Positions 26,641 through 35,060 of a DNA stretch of 64,000 nucleotides are shown one piece after another. Source of the stretch: Actinobacteria bacterium IMCC26256. GTDB taxonomy: Bacteria; Actinomycetota; Acidimicrobiia; IMCC26256. The notes under the pieces are model-generated. The model had not been told where the DNA came from. It worked only from the letters and a program-made list of their open reading frames with translations, and searched no databases. The position numbers were made by a program, and so were the translations under genes. Location of the stretch: NCBI GenBank assembly GCA_001023575.1, contig CP011489.1, forward strand, positions 62,001 to 126,000. Reading direction: 5' to 3'. Each line of letters opens with the position of its first letter. Position 1 is the first letter of the stretch.

Positions 26641-28377
26641 GTGCGACAGGTATACGCATGCAGGCTTGACATGGCTTTTGTCTCAAAGGCGCGCACGGAT
26701 GTCGATTTTTTGAACGCGAAAGCGGCGGCACGCCAGGCTGTTGAGCAATCTGCAAGCCATGCAGACTGGGCCGATGATGATCGCACCGAGTGGGAGCCTG
26801 CCCCTTACCACCGTGTAACTGCGAGGCGTTTGGTAGACGACCAGAGCGAGGATGCACTCGTCACGCTTATCTGGGAACGCCCGCATGCTGAACCAGATTT
26901 AGTGACTCGTACCGAGGTACTCGTGGGGCGCGAAGGTACTCAAGGTTGGGTCGTGGTGCGTGAAGCGATTGGCTCCGTTGACCCAACCCTCACCCCTCCG
27001 GTTCTTACCCCAACCGTTCCGCCAAATGTTGTTCAGAGTCTTATTGATCAGATTGCTTTTGAGGATGCAAACCGTCGGCTTACATCTAAAGCGGCAGTTG
27101 TCGGTGCCGATGGTGTCGCTGAGATTGATTACTTCGTTGGGAGTGGTAGACGGCTCCCTGTCGTAGTGCTCTCAGACGATGGCACGGGGAGAGTTACCAA
27201 GATTGCTAATGGTATTGCAGGTCGCCTTGTTGGCCTTGCGCACGTATTCGTTCTCGATGGCTCAGGGGCTACCGTCGCGTTCAATGAGGGGATTGGTGTA
27301 AACCACATTGTCCCTGCCGGCGGAGCGCGCCTCTTTTGGCCGCGCTTTAATGCCTCGCACTCAAAAGGCAATCGACATTGGGGCGCTCCTGAGGTGATGA
27401 ATAACGCTGGCAGGGTAGAGCCAGCGTTTGTTACAGAAGTAGTGCGAACAATCTTCGATGCTGGTGCGCTGCGTATCCCGGACCCGCCACTTGTAGAGCG
27501 CCTTGAGGCTGCGCGTATTCGTCAGCGCATTGCAGAGCGTCGTGCCGAGTTAGCGGAGAGAGAGTTAGCGGCACAGGCTGCACAACCTGTTACTGCTCAA
27601 CAAGCAGTGGTCACTGAAGTGCCACGTATCATTCTGCCGATTCCTCTTCCAGAGACGTTGGAGCAAAAACTACCGAGCATCAAGATCGAAGCCGATCCCG
27701 AGGCTGCAACTCCGGTTGTGGCAGAACAAGTGGAGGCTCAAGGCCGACTCGATGAATCTGAGATAGAGGCATGGGAGAAAGACCTGCGCGAGCTCGAGTC
27801 TGTACGTGAGCGACTGGCGCGCGTTGAGGTAGATCGCGAACGTCTTCGCAGAGACTTTGACCACATGCGCGATCAATGGGTTGCGCGCGCTGAGAAGGGC
27901 GAGGTATTCGCTGGCCCGCCCAAGGCAATGTCGCTAGTTGAAGTCGTAAGGAAGGCCGAGCTTGGGCTACCAAATTTGGTATTCCTAAAATCTGCAGTTA
28001 CCTCCGCGCAGAATTGGCAGTTCGATAGAACCGATGATGTTTGGAATGCCTTTATGAGTCTTGATTTCTTGGCAGGGCGATGGATAGAGCGGCTCATGAA
28101 TACTCCCTTCGCCGAGGCGGCAGAGGAGATTGGTCTCGACTGGGCATCGGATGTAAGCGAGGTGGCGACGAATAAATACGCGGTGGACTACATGCGTAAA
28201 TTCGAGGGGCGAGACATCTTTCTTGGTCCCCATGTGCGAATGAGCGGCGGGCGACGGCTCCTACGTATCTACTGTGTGCTCGACGAGTCGCCTGGCCCGG
28301 TTGGTGGGCTCCCAGTGAGGCGTTTCATCATCGGGCATGTCGGAAAGCACCTACGGGATAGGACAAACAACGACTAG
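26641..28377 (+). CDS. Large unknown protein with charged central coiled coil
   Basis: I use GTG 26641, preceded by AGGGGG at 26631-26636; an ATG lies ten codons later. The ~578-residue product has an N-terminal region (~1-200) of mixed strands, a charged coiled coil (~300-430, many Arg/Glu/Ala heptads with QRIAERRAELAERE and ERLARVEVDRERLRRD), and a compact C-terminal domain containing WNAFMSLDFLAG and the end motif RFIIGHVGKHL. The last motif recurs in unannotated actinobacterial proteins I cannot name. No membrane segment or catalytic signature is obvious. CCCCCT/AGGGGG can form a hairpin over its ribosome site. Confidence 0.6.
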   Translation: MRQVYACRLDMAFVSKARTDVDFLNAKAAARQAVEQSASHADWADDDRTEWEPAPYHRVTARRLVDDQSEDALVTLIWERPHAEPDLVTRTEVLVGREGTQGWVVVREAIGSVDPTLTPPVLTPTVPPNVVQSLIDQIAFEDANRRLTSKAAVVGADGVAEIDYFVGSGRRLPVVVLSDDGTGRVTKIANGIAGRLVGLAHVFVLDGSGATVAFNEGIGVNHIVPAGGARLFWPRFNASHSKGNRHWGAPEVMNNAGRVEPAFVTEVVRTIFDAGALRIPDPPLVERLEAARIRQRIAERRAELAERELAAQAAQPVTAQQAVVTEVPRIILPIPLPETLEQKLPSIKIEADPEAATPVVAEQVEAQGRLDESEIEAWEKDLRELESVRERLARVEVDRERLRRDFDHMRDQWVARAEKGEVFAGPPKAMSLVEVVRKAELGLPNLVFLKSAVTSAQNWQFDRTDDVWNAFMSLDFLAGRWIERLMNTPFAEAAEEIGLDWASDVSEVATNKYAVDYMRKFEGRDIFLGPHVRMSGGRRLLRIYCVLDESPGPVGGLPVRRFIIGHVGKHLRDRTNND

Positions 28378-28513
28378 TGGCGACCGGAGCCTGGGAACCT
28401 GTCTCTGGCTCCTCCCAATGGATCCCAGATTGGGGCTGCTTTTGACAGGGGAAACGCCCAAGTTCGCTGGGATTCCGAGGATTTTCAACTCCCGGGTAGA
28501 GTGAAGCGTTCTC

Positions 28514-28605
28514 GGAGGGATGACAGAGTGGCCGAATGTGCTCGCCTGCTAAGCGAGTAGGGGGTTTATACCTCCTCGAGGGTTCAAATCCCTCTCCCTC
28601 CGCCA
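28514..28605 (+). tRNA. tRNA-Ser (anticodon GCU)
   Basis: The acceptor GGAGGGA pairs with TCCCTCC, then G and encoded CCA. The anticodon stem CTCGC/GCGAG encloses CTGCTAA, giving GCU. The long variable arm and GGTTCAAATCC T-loop agree with serine identity. Confidence 0.95.
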
Positions 28606-28612
28606 GTAAAGC

Positions 28613-28637
28613 GGCCCCCGAGAGGGGGTCGTTTTTG
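28613..28637 (+). terminator. Rho-independent terminator of tRNA-Ser(GCU)
   Basis: GGCCCCC-GAGA-GGGGGTC forms a strong stem directly before GTTTTT, 8 bp after the tRNA CCA end. Confidence 0.85.
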
Positions 28638-28702
28638 GTTGCAGCATCGAGTGATGCTTGGCGTGTCTGCCCTCAGAGTTAGGGGCTGGGCCGAGAGGAC
28701 TC

Positions 28703-29668
28703 TTAGCGATTCACGACAAGATTGTGAGGGCGCTCACCTGCAAGCACTGCAACCGCGCCCTCGCATGCAAGCGTCGCCATGCGCGTTCTCGTTGCAATTG
28801 AACCTGAACCAATGTGTGGGAGCAACACCGTGCGCGGAGCGCTGAGCAGACGCGGGTGCACGATCGGCTCGTTCTCATATACATCGATACCTGCTGCAAA
28901 GAGTTCACCAGCATGCAGCGCGTCGGCAAGCGCCTCTTCATCGACAACCGGGCCGCGTGATGTATTCACAAGCACTGCGCTGCTCTGCATCTTTGCTAAA
29001 CGTGCACGGTCGATTAAGTGACGAGTGGAGTCTTTAAGTGGAACATGAATACTCACAACATCAGATGCTGCGAGCAACACATCTAGATCCTCGGTCCACC
29101 CAGCCTCGCGCGTATCACTAGGGGTGTGATGAATCACGTTCATACCGAATCCCACTGCACGCCTAGCAACGCTGCGACCGATTCGTCCGTAACCAACTAA
29201 CCCGAGTGTTGAGCCGTGTACGTCGTGGCCTAGGTATTGATTGATCCCCCAACCGCCACTCTTGGTCCAAGCACCGGAGCGCAGATCAGCCTCTGCCTCA
29301 GATGCAAGGCGTGATGCGCTCAGTATCAGCATCATCGCTGTATCGGCTGTGGTCTCGTCTAGAACGCCTGGAGTATTGGTAACGGCAATGCCGAGGCGTG
29401 TTGCGGCGGCTAGGTCGATGTTGTCATAACCAACCGCGACGTTTGAGACAACGCGCAATCGTCCGCCGCTTGCTCCAGCCTCGAGTACTTCGCTATTGAT
29501 GCGGTCGGTCAGCAGTGTGACAAGCGCATCGAATTCGCGCGCTGCGTCGCAGAGAGCCGAGTGACTAAGCGCAGTATCGCTGTCGTTAGTAACTACCTCG
29601 TGCCCGGCTGCAATGAGCGGTGCAGTGCCGCCAGTGGGGAGGAGACGGGTAACAGTCACGCGCCCCAT
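28703..29668 (-). CDS. D-2-hydroxyacid dehydrogenase (glyoxylate/hydroxypyruvate reductase type)
   Basis: A 321-residue NAD(P)-dependent enzyme. It has VSNVAVGYDNID, the nucleotide-binding GLVGYGRIGRSVARRA near residue 155, VNTSRGPVVDE with the substrate Arg, DVYENEP with Glu, and LLPHIGSGS with the catalytic His. It reduces glyoxylate, hydroxypyruvate or a related 2-oxoacid. It ends a three-gene minus-strand operon after a crotonase and a NIPSNAP-like protein. Confidence 0.88.
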   Translation of the reverse strand: MGRVTVTRLLPTGGTAPLIAAGHEVVTNDSDTALSHSALCDAAREFDALVTLLTDRINSEVLEAGASGGRLRVVSNVAVGYDNIDLAAATRLGIAVTNTPGVLDETTADTAMMLILSASRLASEAEADLRSGAWTKSGGWGINQYLGHDVHGSTLGLVGYGRIGRSVARRAVGFGMNVIHHTPSDTREAGWTEDLDVLLAASDVVSIHVPLKDSTRHLIDRARLAKMQSSAVLVNTSRGPVVDEEALADALHAGELFAAGIDVYENEPIVHPRLLSAPRTVLLPHIGSGSIATRTRMATLACEGAVAVLAGERPHNLVVNR

Positions 29669-29671
29669 TAT

Positions 29672-30433
29672 TTAGATCTCGCTTAGAGGGCGACGGTCAG
29701 AGACTTGGGGCTGGCGACCTGTGCGTAGTGGTGCAAGCGGTGAATCAACAAGGAGTATGCGCTGCGTGCGAGCGCTGAGGCTCTCGACAGTTGCACGCCA
29801 CGGCCAAACTGTTGCGGCGTCATCCCAGGCGCGCTCGAAATTTACCCACGTACTCCAGTCTGGAATAGCCCAGATAACAATCGCTTCATCGCGTGCGCTC
29901 ATTGCGGTGTGGTACGAACCGATTGGGGTTAGACCAGCCTCTGCATAGGCGTTTAGCCCGCTGTTATGAAGCGCATCTAGATAACGATCGACCTCGCCGA
30001 GAGGAGTTGTGACTAATTCGTGTGCGTATGCGATGCCGTTCGTGCCTGCGGTGTTGTGCTCTTCGATGCTCGGGCTCCACGGGGTCGGCACAACAATTCG
30101 GTCGAGGCCGCCACTGCGAAGTGATGTTGCCTCGCTCCACCACTCGAGAAGTGATGGATCCTGTGCGCCGGTGCCAACGAGCTCGTGTGCAAAGTTGGCG
30201 GCGAGGCCTTCCCAGTCTCTGTACTCCCACATGTTGACAACCTCAGGCCAGCGACCTGTTGAGCCAACTGTTGCCCAGACACCGAAGCAGAGCTGATCGC
30301 GTTCTTCGCGGGCGATTGGGCACCAGTTAGCTGTCATGTGGTGCATGTACTTGGCGCGGTTATGGCCAGAGATCTCTATGAACTCATGTATATAGACCTT
30401 GTTATTACCGAGTGATTCTGTGCCGGTCGCCAT
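29672..30433 (-). CDS. NIPSNAP-like / dimeric alpha-beta barrel protein
   Basis: I choose ATG 30433 (253 residues) over an in-frame TTG three codons upstream. The protein has two ~110-residue halves, each opening with strand-rich sequence (VYIHEFIEISGHNRAKYM; GIAYAHELVTTPLGEVDRYL) and containing WEYRDW or WAIPDWSTW. Paired ferredoxin-like repeats of this kind occur in the NIPSNAP family and in dimeric alpha-beta barrel enzymes. It lies 3 bp upstream of the dehydrogenase and downstream of the crotonase, so they probably share a substrate. The function is unknown. Confidence 0.5.
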   Translation of the reverse strand: MATGTESLGNNKVYIHEFIEISGHNRAKYMHHMTANWCPIAREERDQLCFGVWATVGSTGRWPEVVNMWEYRDWEGLAANFAHELVGTGAQDPSLLEWWSEATSLRSGGLDRIVVPTPWSPSIEEHNTAGTNGIAYAHELVTTPLGEVDRYLDALHNSGLNAYAEAGLTPIGSYHTAMSARDEAIVIWAIPDWSTWVNFERAWDDAATVWPWRATVESLSARTQRILLVDSPLAPLRTGRQPQVSDRRPLSEI

Positions 30434-30463
30434 GCTCGCCAACTCTCTTCTCGAACCAGTGTG

Positions 30464-31228
30464 TTACTCGCCGGTCCAGTTTGGTTTGCGCTTCTCGGCG
30501 AATGCGACAGCACCCTCAATGGAGTCTTTAGATGCGAAGACCTCCATGGCGAGTGCATAGTTGCGTGGCCATGCATCTTCTTCTGTGAGATCCGATGCCT
30601 CTTGAATCATTGTGAGTGAGTTGCGAACTGCGAGTGGGCCGTTCTCTGCGATGCGTGCTGCGAGTGCAACTGCTGCATCGAGCACCTCTGCCATCGGGAC
30701 AACACGGTTAACAAGACCGAGTGCGAGTGCACGCTCTGCATCGATCGGGTCACCAGTAAGTGCCATCTCGGATGCAACGGCGAGTGGGATGCGCTTCGGG
30801 AGGCGGATGAGTCCACCTGCTGCAGCGAAGAGTCCACGGCGCACCTCGGGGAGACCAAAGATTGTCTCCTCGCCTGCGACAACCATGTCGCATGTCAACA
30901 TGATCTCGAAACCGCCTGCGAGTGCTGGGCCGTTTACTGCAGCGATGAGGGGCTTCGTGTAACGACGAGTAACCATGCCGGCAAAACCACCACGTGCAGT
31001 CGCTAGCTCAGCGCCGCGACCAACCGCTACCAACTTCAGGTCAGCACCAGCGCAGAAGGAGGTTCCACGACCAGTAATAACGACAGAGACGATTGATGAG
31101 TCGGCCTCGAGCTCGTCGAGGGCGGCCTCCATGCCCTGGGCCACGTCGCCGTTGACGGCGTTGCGGGCCTCTGGGCGATTAATTGCGATGATGCCGACAG
31201 CGCCGCGACGCTCAATCTCTATAGCCAT
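30464..31228 (-). CDS. Enoyl-CoA hydratase/isomerase (crotonase family)
   Basis: A 254-residue protein with the crotonase blocks: INRPEARNAVNG, SFCAGADLK (oxyanion hole), NGPALAGGFEIMLTCDMVVA and FGLPEVRRGLFAAAGG with a catalytic Glu in PEVRRGL. The other Glu of true hydratases is replaced by Gly/Phe-rich sequence nearer GGFE, so isomerase or another crotonase reaction is possible. It is preceded by a good aggagat ribosome site and leads the minus-strand operon. Confidence 0.88.
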   Translation of the reverse strand: MAIEIERRGAVGIIAINRPEARNAVNGDVAQGMEAALDELEADSSIVSVVITGRGTSFCAGADLKLVAVGRGAELATARGGFAGMVTRRYTKPLIAAVNGPALAGGFEIMLTCDMVVAGEETIFGLPEVRRGLFAAAGGLIRLPKRIPLAVASEMALTGDPIDAERALALGLVNRVVPMAEVLDAAVALAARIAENGPLAVRNSLTMIQEASDLTEEDAWPRNYALAMEVFASKDSIEGAVAFAEKRKPNWTGE

Positions 31229-31382
31229 TTTGGATCTCCTATTAATCGGATTTCTTCCAACCCTAGTGAGGGGGAGGGTTTGGCGGCTTCCTCAGCGCTT
31301 AGGTGTGAGGCAATCTTGCCTTATTCGGCCTGCGCTTTGGCCTGCGAGGGGCCCGTCGCGTACACTCCCAAGCGCACTACAT

Positions 31383-31458
31383 GCGCTCGTAGCTCAACGG
31401 ATAGAGCATTTGATTACGGATCAAAAGGTTGGGGGTTCGATTCCCTCCGAGCGCACCA
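31383..31458 (+). tRNA. tRNA-Arg (anticodon ACG), island attachment target
   Basis: The acceptor GCGCTCG pairs with CGAGCGC, followed by A and encoded CCA. The stem TTTGA/TCAAA encloses TTACGGA, giving ACG (read as ICG). Its last nine bases are part of the 52-nt repeat that bounds the island, so the gene stays intact after integration. Confidence 0.95.
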
Positions 31459-31501
31459 CACAGATGTCGCTTAGAACCTCGGATTTCTAACAGCGAAGGT
31501 C
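31450..31501 (+). repeat. attL direct repeat
   Basis: The 52-nt repeat starts in the tRNA-Arg acceptor stem (AGCGCACCACACAGATGT at its start) and is matched at 43303-43354 with two mismatches. Confidence 0.88.
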
Positions 31502-31849
31502 GGCTCCCAACCCAATGGGAGTAACCATGCTCAGCCACGCACTCAGCCACGCACGAATCTGCTCAGCCACAGACACTTTGGCGAGACGAGAACCGAGTTC
31601 TCTCGAACCGCATCGCTGCGAGCCGCACGAGTCTTCTCTACTTGAAGCTCGTCTCCTTGGTGGTGCAGCACAGCCCGAGGGGTACTACCAGAACTCGTCA
31701 CATAACGCGGTATGCTTCTTTGGACAATTCATATTGCGTAGAGCCCCGAGATGTAAATCTCCCCGACGAGTCTTCGGACTCCGAGTGGCTGAGAGCCAAG
31801 CGACAGTTGCCAGCGATGACTGCTGGTTTAACGAAACTTGGTTCTTGAC
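31502..31849. other. Gene-free stretch with CTCAGCCAC repeats (candidate recombinase arm sites)
   Basis: No convincing gene is visible. CTCAGCCAC occurs at 31530, 31542 and 31562 in direct order, and its complement at 31785. They lie between attL and xis, where arm-type integrase or Xis sites are expected. The binding role is inferred. Confidence 0.4.
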
Positions 31850-32053
31850 ATGCCTACAGACGTACTCGCATACACGATTCCACAATGTGCAGAGCTCCTC
31901 GGAGTCTCTAAAAACACTGTTTATAGGCTCATCGGTGATGGCCTCCTTGAAGCAATACAGGTCAGGAGCAAGTACCGAGTACGCAGAATTGCGCTCGAGC
32001 GTTACCTCGATCAAGCCAGTCGCATACGTGACGAGAGCTTTGCGAGGCTCTGA
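31850..32053 (+). CDS. xis: Excisionase-like HTH protein
   Basis: A 67-residue protein beginning at ATG 31850. It is a winged-helix excisionase-family DNA-binding domain: YTIPQCAELLGVSKNTVYRL is the helix-turn-helix and RRIALERYL closes the wing. Its TGA overlaps the integrase ATG by one base, so translation is coupled. It would bend attachment-site DNA and steer the integrase toward excision. Confidence 0.78.
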   Translation: MPTDVLAYTIPQCAELLGVSKNTVYRLIGDGLLEAIQVRSKYRVRRIALERYLDQASRIRDESFARL

Positions 32054-33300
32054 TGTCTAAGAGCAGAAACGGCGAAGGATCAATATTTAGCAACACGAAC
32101 AAGAACGGGCGCGTCATCAGCTACAGCGTCGAGATGAGCATGGGTAGAGACGCTGACGGCAAGCGGATACGCACCCGCAGGACAGTCAAAACCTTAAAAG
32201 AAGCCAAAGACCTAAGAACCCGGCTAGCGAACCAATCCCTGGACGGGAACCTAACAATCGTCAATGGCGAGACGTTAAGAACCTATGGACTGAACTGGAT
32301 AAAGGATGTGACAGTCCACCAAGTAAGAGCCACAACATCAAGCCACTATGAGTATCTGCTGCGCAAGTATGTATTCCCACACCTCGGCTCTGTGCGCATG
32401 GTCGATCTAAGACCAACGCATATAGATCGCTGGATGACAAAACTTCGTCGAGAAGGCTTGAGCGCCTCGACAGTAAATAGCGCAAGACAAGTCTTAGGGG
32501 CTATGTGTAAGAACGCAGAGCGAGGCGGGATCATCAATAGGAATCCAGTCTCAGCAACTAGCTCTGTAAAGAAGCAGCAAGGCGACAAGACGCGTGTATG
32601 CCCACCCTGGGAACTAGACGAGATTTACAAGGTGCTTGGTGAGGCCAAAGTGACCAAACTCGACGCCTTCTTTCACGTAATGCTCCACACAGGAATACGG
32701 CCAGGAGAAGCGCTAGGTCTCCGATGGGAAGACGTTGACCTCGAAGAAGGCTATTTCTCTGTCACCGGCACACAAAAAGCAGGTCGCGTGAACCTCCCCG
32801 ACGGACGAGGGTTGGTGCGCCCGATAAGAAACGATCCTAAAACTGCACAGAGCCGAAGACGACTTCCAATCTCAGAAGCGTTAGCAGAGTCATTGGATCG
32901 CCAGCAGATGCGCCAATCTGTAGACGAGCTAAAAGCAGGCCCCAAATGGATTAAGAGTGGGTACGTATTGACTAGCGAAGTCGGCACGCCATACTCAGAT
33001 GCGAATCTGCGCAAGCAATACAAGAAGTTCTTAGAGAGGATTGGGGTGCGTTACATACGCCTCCACGACCTACGTCACAGCACTGCACGTGCAGCTTTAA
33101 ACACAGGAGAGGTCCCTATAGAGCAAGTAAGTCAAGCCTATGGACACTCGCGACTAGACACCACACACCGTATCTACGGTGGAAATATCCCACGCTATAA
33201 CGATGGCTTCATCTCAGGGCTCAGTGGAGTCCTCCCACCGGCATCACATGTAAACCTGAAGGCGATTCAACAAACACGGGGGATAGGTAATGGAGAATAA
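32053..33300 (+). CDS. int: Tyrosine recombinase / integrase
   Basis: A 415-residue integrase. An N-terminal arm-binding region (~1-60, GEGSIFSN...RTRRTVKTLKEA) and a core-binding SAM-like domain (~75-160) precede the catalytic domain. The catalytic residues are seen in HTGIRPGEALGLRW (Arg), LHDLRHSTA (H-x-x-R), GHSRLDTTHRIYGG (His and the nucleophile Tyr). It would recombine the tRNA-Arg attachment site. It overlaps xis and a 37-codon ORF, in the usual actinobacterial integrative-element order. Confidence 0.95.
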   Translation: MSKSRNGEGSIFSNTNKNGRVISYSVEMSMGRDADGKRIRTRRTVKTLKEAKDLRTRLANQSLDGNLTIVNGETLRTYGLNWIKDVTVHQVRATTSSHYEYLLRKYVFPHLGSVRMVDLRPTHIDRWMTKLRREGLSASTVNSARQVLGAMCKNAERGGIINRNPVSATSSVKKQQGDKTRVCPPWELDEIYKVLGEAKVTKLDAFFHVMLHTGIRPGEALGLRWEDVDLEEGYFSVTGTQKAGRVNLPDGRGLVRPIRNDPKTAQSRRRLPISEALAESLDRQQMRQSVDELKAGPKWIKSGYVLTSEVGTPYSDANLRKQYKKFLERIGVRYIRLHDLRHSTARAALNTGEVPIEQVSQAYGHSRLDTTHRIYGGNIPRYNDGFISGLSGVLPPASHVNLKAIQQTRGIGNGE

Positions 33301-33403
33301 AACGTTTACGGAGTTCTCGGAGCCTCATCAAGCAAAGCGCTCGAGAAAGAAGCGGTCACCGAAGATCACAGAAACTAACCCGAGAAGCGAGGAACTGGCA
33401 TGA
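33290..33403 (+). CDS. 37-residue basic ORF linking int and the HTH gene
   Basis: The ORF starts inside the last codons of the integrase and its TGA overlaps the ATG of the next gene. The product is rich in Lys/Arg (KRSRKKRSPK) and has no known fold. Overlap at both ends suggests translation coupling rather than chance. It may be a short DNA-binding or regulatory peptide. Confidence 0.4.
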   Translation: MENKTFTEFSEPHQAKRSRKKRSPKITETNPRSEELA

Positions 33404-33924
33404 GCACCCCGCGTGAACAAGAAATAGAAAGCACAACTCCTCGACCAGGGCAGCGCAAAGGGGCAACAAAGCAGAACCCGACCGATTTCGAGATCGACCA
33501 ACGAAGACTCCAGGTAGGTCGCCTTCTATCAGAGAAAGTCCCTCAGAGCGAAATAGCAGAATGCTTAGGAATCTCGCGATCGACTCTCACACGAGACCTC
33601 ACGGCCATAAAGGCAGAATGGCGCAGTCAAGTACGCGTCCAATACACCGAGGCGATAGCCCAAGAGATAGCAACCCTTGATGAGCTCGAGCGCCGCATCT
33701 GGGTGACACACCTAAACGCATTTGGCGACGACTCTGTTTCCGAATTCAGTCTCAAAGCTGTTGGAGCCTTGCTTTCGATCAAAGACCGACGATACCGACT
33801 ACTCGGCTTAGTCGGTACTCCAAAGCCAGAGATAAGACCAGTGCCAACCCTTACGCGCGAAGAACACGAAGAAGCAGAGAGCGCAATGTTCTGGAACACA
33901 ATGGGTGACTATCTAGGTGCTTAA
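33400..33924 (+). CDS. HTH DNA-binding protein of the island
   Basis: A 174-residue protein. A helix-turn-helix lies at about 45-75 (SQSEIAECLGISRSTLTRDL-like spacing), followed by an amphipathic helical region (~80-140) and a short acidic tail. The HTH type occurs in site-specific regulators and in small terminase-like proteins of integrative elements. No recombination or packaging motif is seen. It ends before the R-M-like cluster and could control it or the integrase operon. Confidence 0.6.
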   Translation: MSTPREQEIESTTPRPGQRKGATKQNPTDFEIDQRRLQVGRLLSEKVPQSEIAECLGISRSTLTRDLTAIKAEWRSQVRVQYTEAIAQEIATLDELERRIWVTHLNAFGDDSVSEFSLKAVGALLSIKDRRYRLLGLVGTPKPEIRPVPTLTREEHEEAESAMFWNTMGDYLGA

Positions 33925-34082
33925 AACAAACAAATTTGCTAGTTTAGGAGGCTAAGGTCATCACCCCTGCGGCCGGTGAGCGGCAGGTGGTGCGGTAACC
34001 GTAGGGTTAAAAGACGATTATGTCCCCATCATCCGCTACCCTCTGGGAGGTCGCTCATCTCAGGTGAAATATCGCCAAGGAA

Positions 34083-35060
34083 TTGACCAAGCTTGGTCGC
34101 CCCCCTGAGACAGTGTTGATTTTAAAAAAGAATGAGGACTTCTTGGAAACGCCTAAAATTAAGAAAGATAAAAAATTAAATCCCCTGACTCCGGGTGCCG
34201 TCTCGGCGCCTCGAGCAAAAAAGCCTGCTTTCAATGGTTTATCCCCCCAAAACTGGACGAAGCTAAGTAGGAATGTTTGGTCTGATCTGTCATCTCCAAG
34301 GCATAAGCGGCAACTCGCACATGGCGCGGTGTTTCCGCTAAAGCTGGCAGATCGCTTAATTACTATGTACTCCGGGCCCGGAGATCTGGTGTTCGAACCA
34401 TTCGCTGGTGTCGGCACAACGCTGATAGCAGCATCAGCTCTCGGACGGCGATCTGTAGGCTTTGAATTAAATCCTGAATTTGTCAAGGTGGCGGAAGGCT
34501 GGATCGCAGAGGAATCACTGACCCTCTTGTCTCCATTAGACACGACCCCGACTTTGTACAATGACGATTGCAGAAATCTCGCTAAGTATCTGGAGCCGAA
34601 TTCAGTCCAAGTCACTGTTACTTCGCCTCCTTACGCTGACTTTATTCGCAGGTCGGTAGAGGATCGGAAGAAAACACATAAGACGAGTCGAATTGTTCAC
34701 GACAACAATTCGAAAGTTAAGGCGTACTCTGACGACACGCGCGATTTCGGCAATCTTGATTATGACAAGTTTTTAGAGGACTCACGCGAACTTTTTGCTG
34801 CCCTGCTGCCTGTGACAAAGCCAGATGGCTACGCGGTATGGGTAGTGAAAGATTACCGACTACCCCCTGATCGCCCCTATATTTCAATGCACTCAGATAT
34901 AGCCAAAGTCGCTCAAGAGGTTGGGTGGTTATGGCATGACTTAATTGTCTGGGACCAGAACGAACAGCGTCGACTTGTTCTGCTTGGGTATCCAACCCGT
35001 TTTTACACGAATCAGAACTGCTCGTTTCTAGTCGTCTTGAGGCGGAAACTTGTCAAGTGA
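34083..35060 (+). CDS. DNA methyltransferase 1 (TSPPY type)
   Basis: A 325-residue protein with a TTG start. Motif I is FEPFAGVGTT at ~104-113 and the catalytic motif IV is TSPPY at ~180-184. Motif I precedes motif IV, as in alpha/gamma-type order, unlike the beta group. The TSPPY form fits N4-cytosine or N6-adenine methylation. The N-terminus carries a Lys-rich leader. The gene overlaps methyltransferase 2 by 11 bp, so they are one unit. Two unrelated-sequence methyltransferases suggest an asymmetric recognition sequence. Confidence 0.85.
   Translation: MTKLGRPPETVLILKKNEDFLETPKIKKDKKLNPLTPGAVSAPRAKKPAFNGLSPQNWTKLSRNVWSDLSSPRHKRQLAHGAVFPLKLADRLITMYSGPGDLVFEPFAGVGTTLIAASALGRRSVGFELNPEFVKVAEGWIAEESLTLLSPLDTTPTLYNDDCRNLAKYLEPNSVQVTVTSPPYADFIRRSVEDRKKTHKTSRIVHDNNSKVKAYSDDTRDFGNLDYDKFLEDSRELFAALLPVTKPDGYAVWVVKDYRLPPDRPYISMHSDIAKVAQEVGWLWHDLIVWDQNEQRRLVLLGYPTRFYTNQNCSFLVVLRRKLVK

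Noticed and set aside
31515-32060. Open frame covering the attL-xis gap
   Set aside because: It runs through the CTCAGCCAC repeats and overlaps xis in another frame; its codon use is unlike neighbours.
33400-33924. Possible phage small terminase subunit
   Set aside because: Only an HTH is visible and no large terminase or other phage structural gene occurs in the island.
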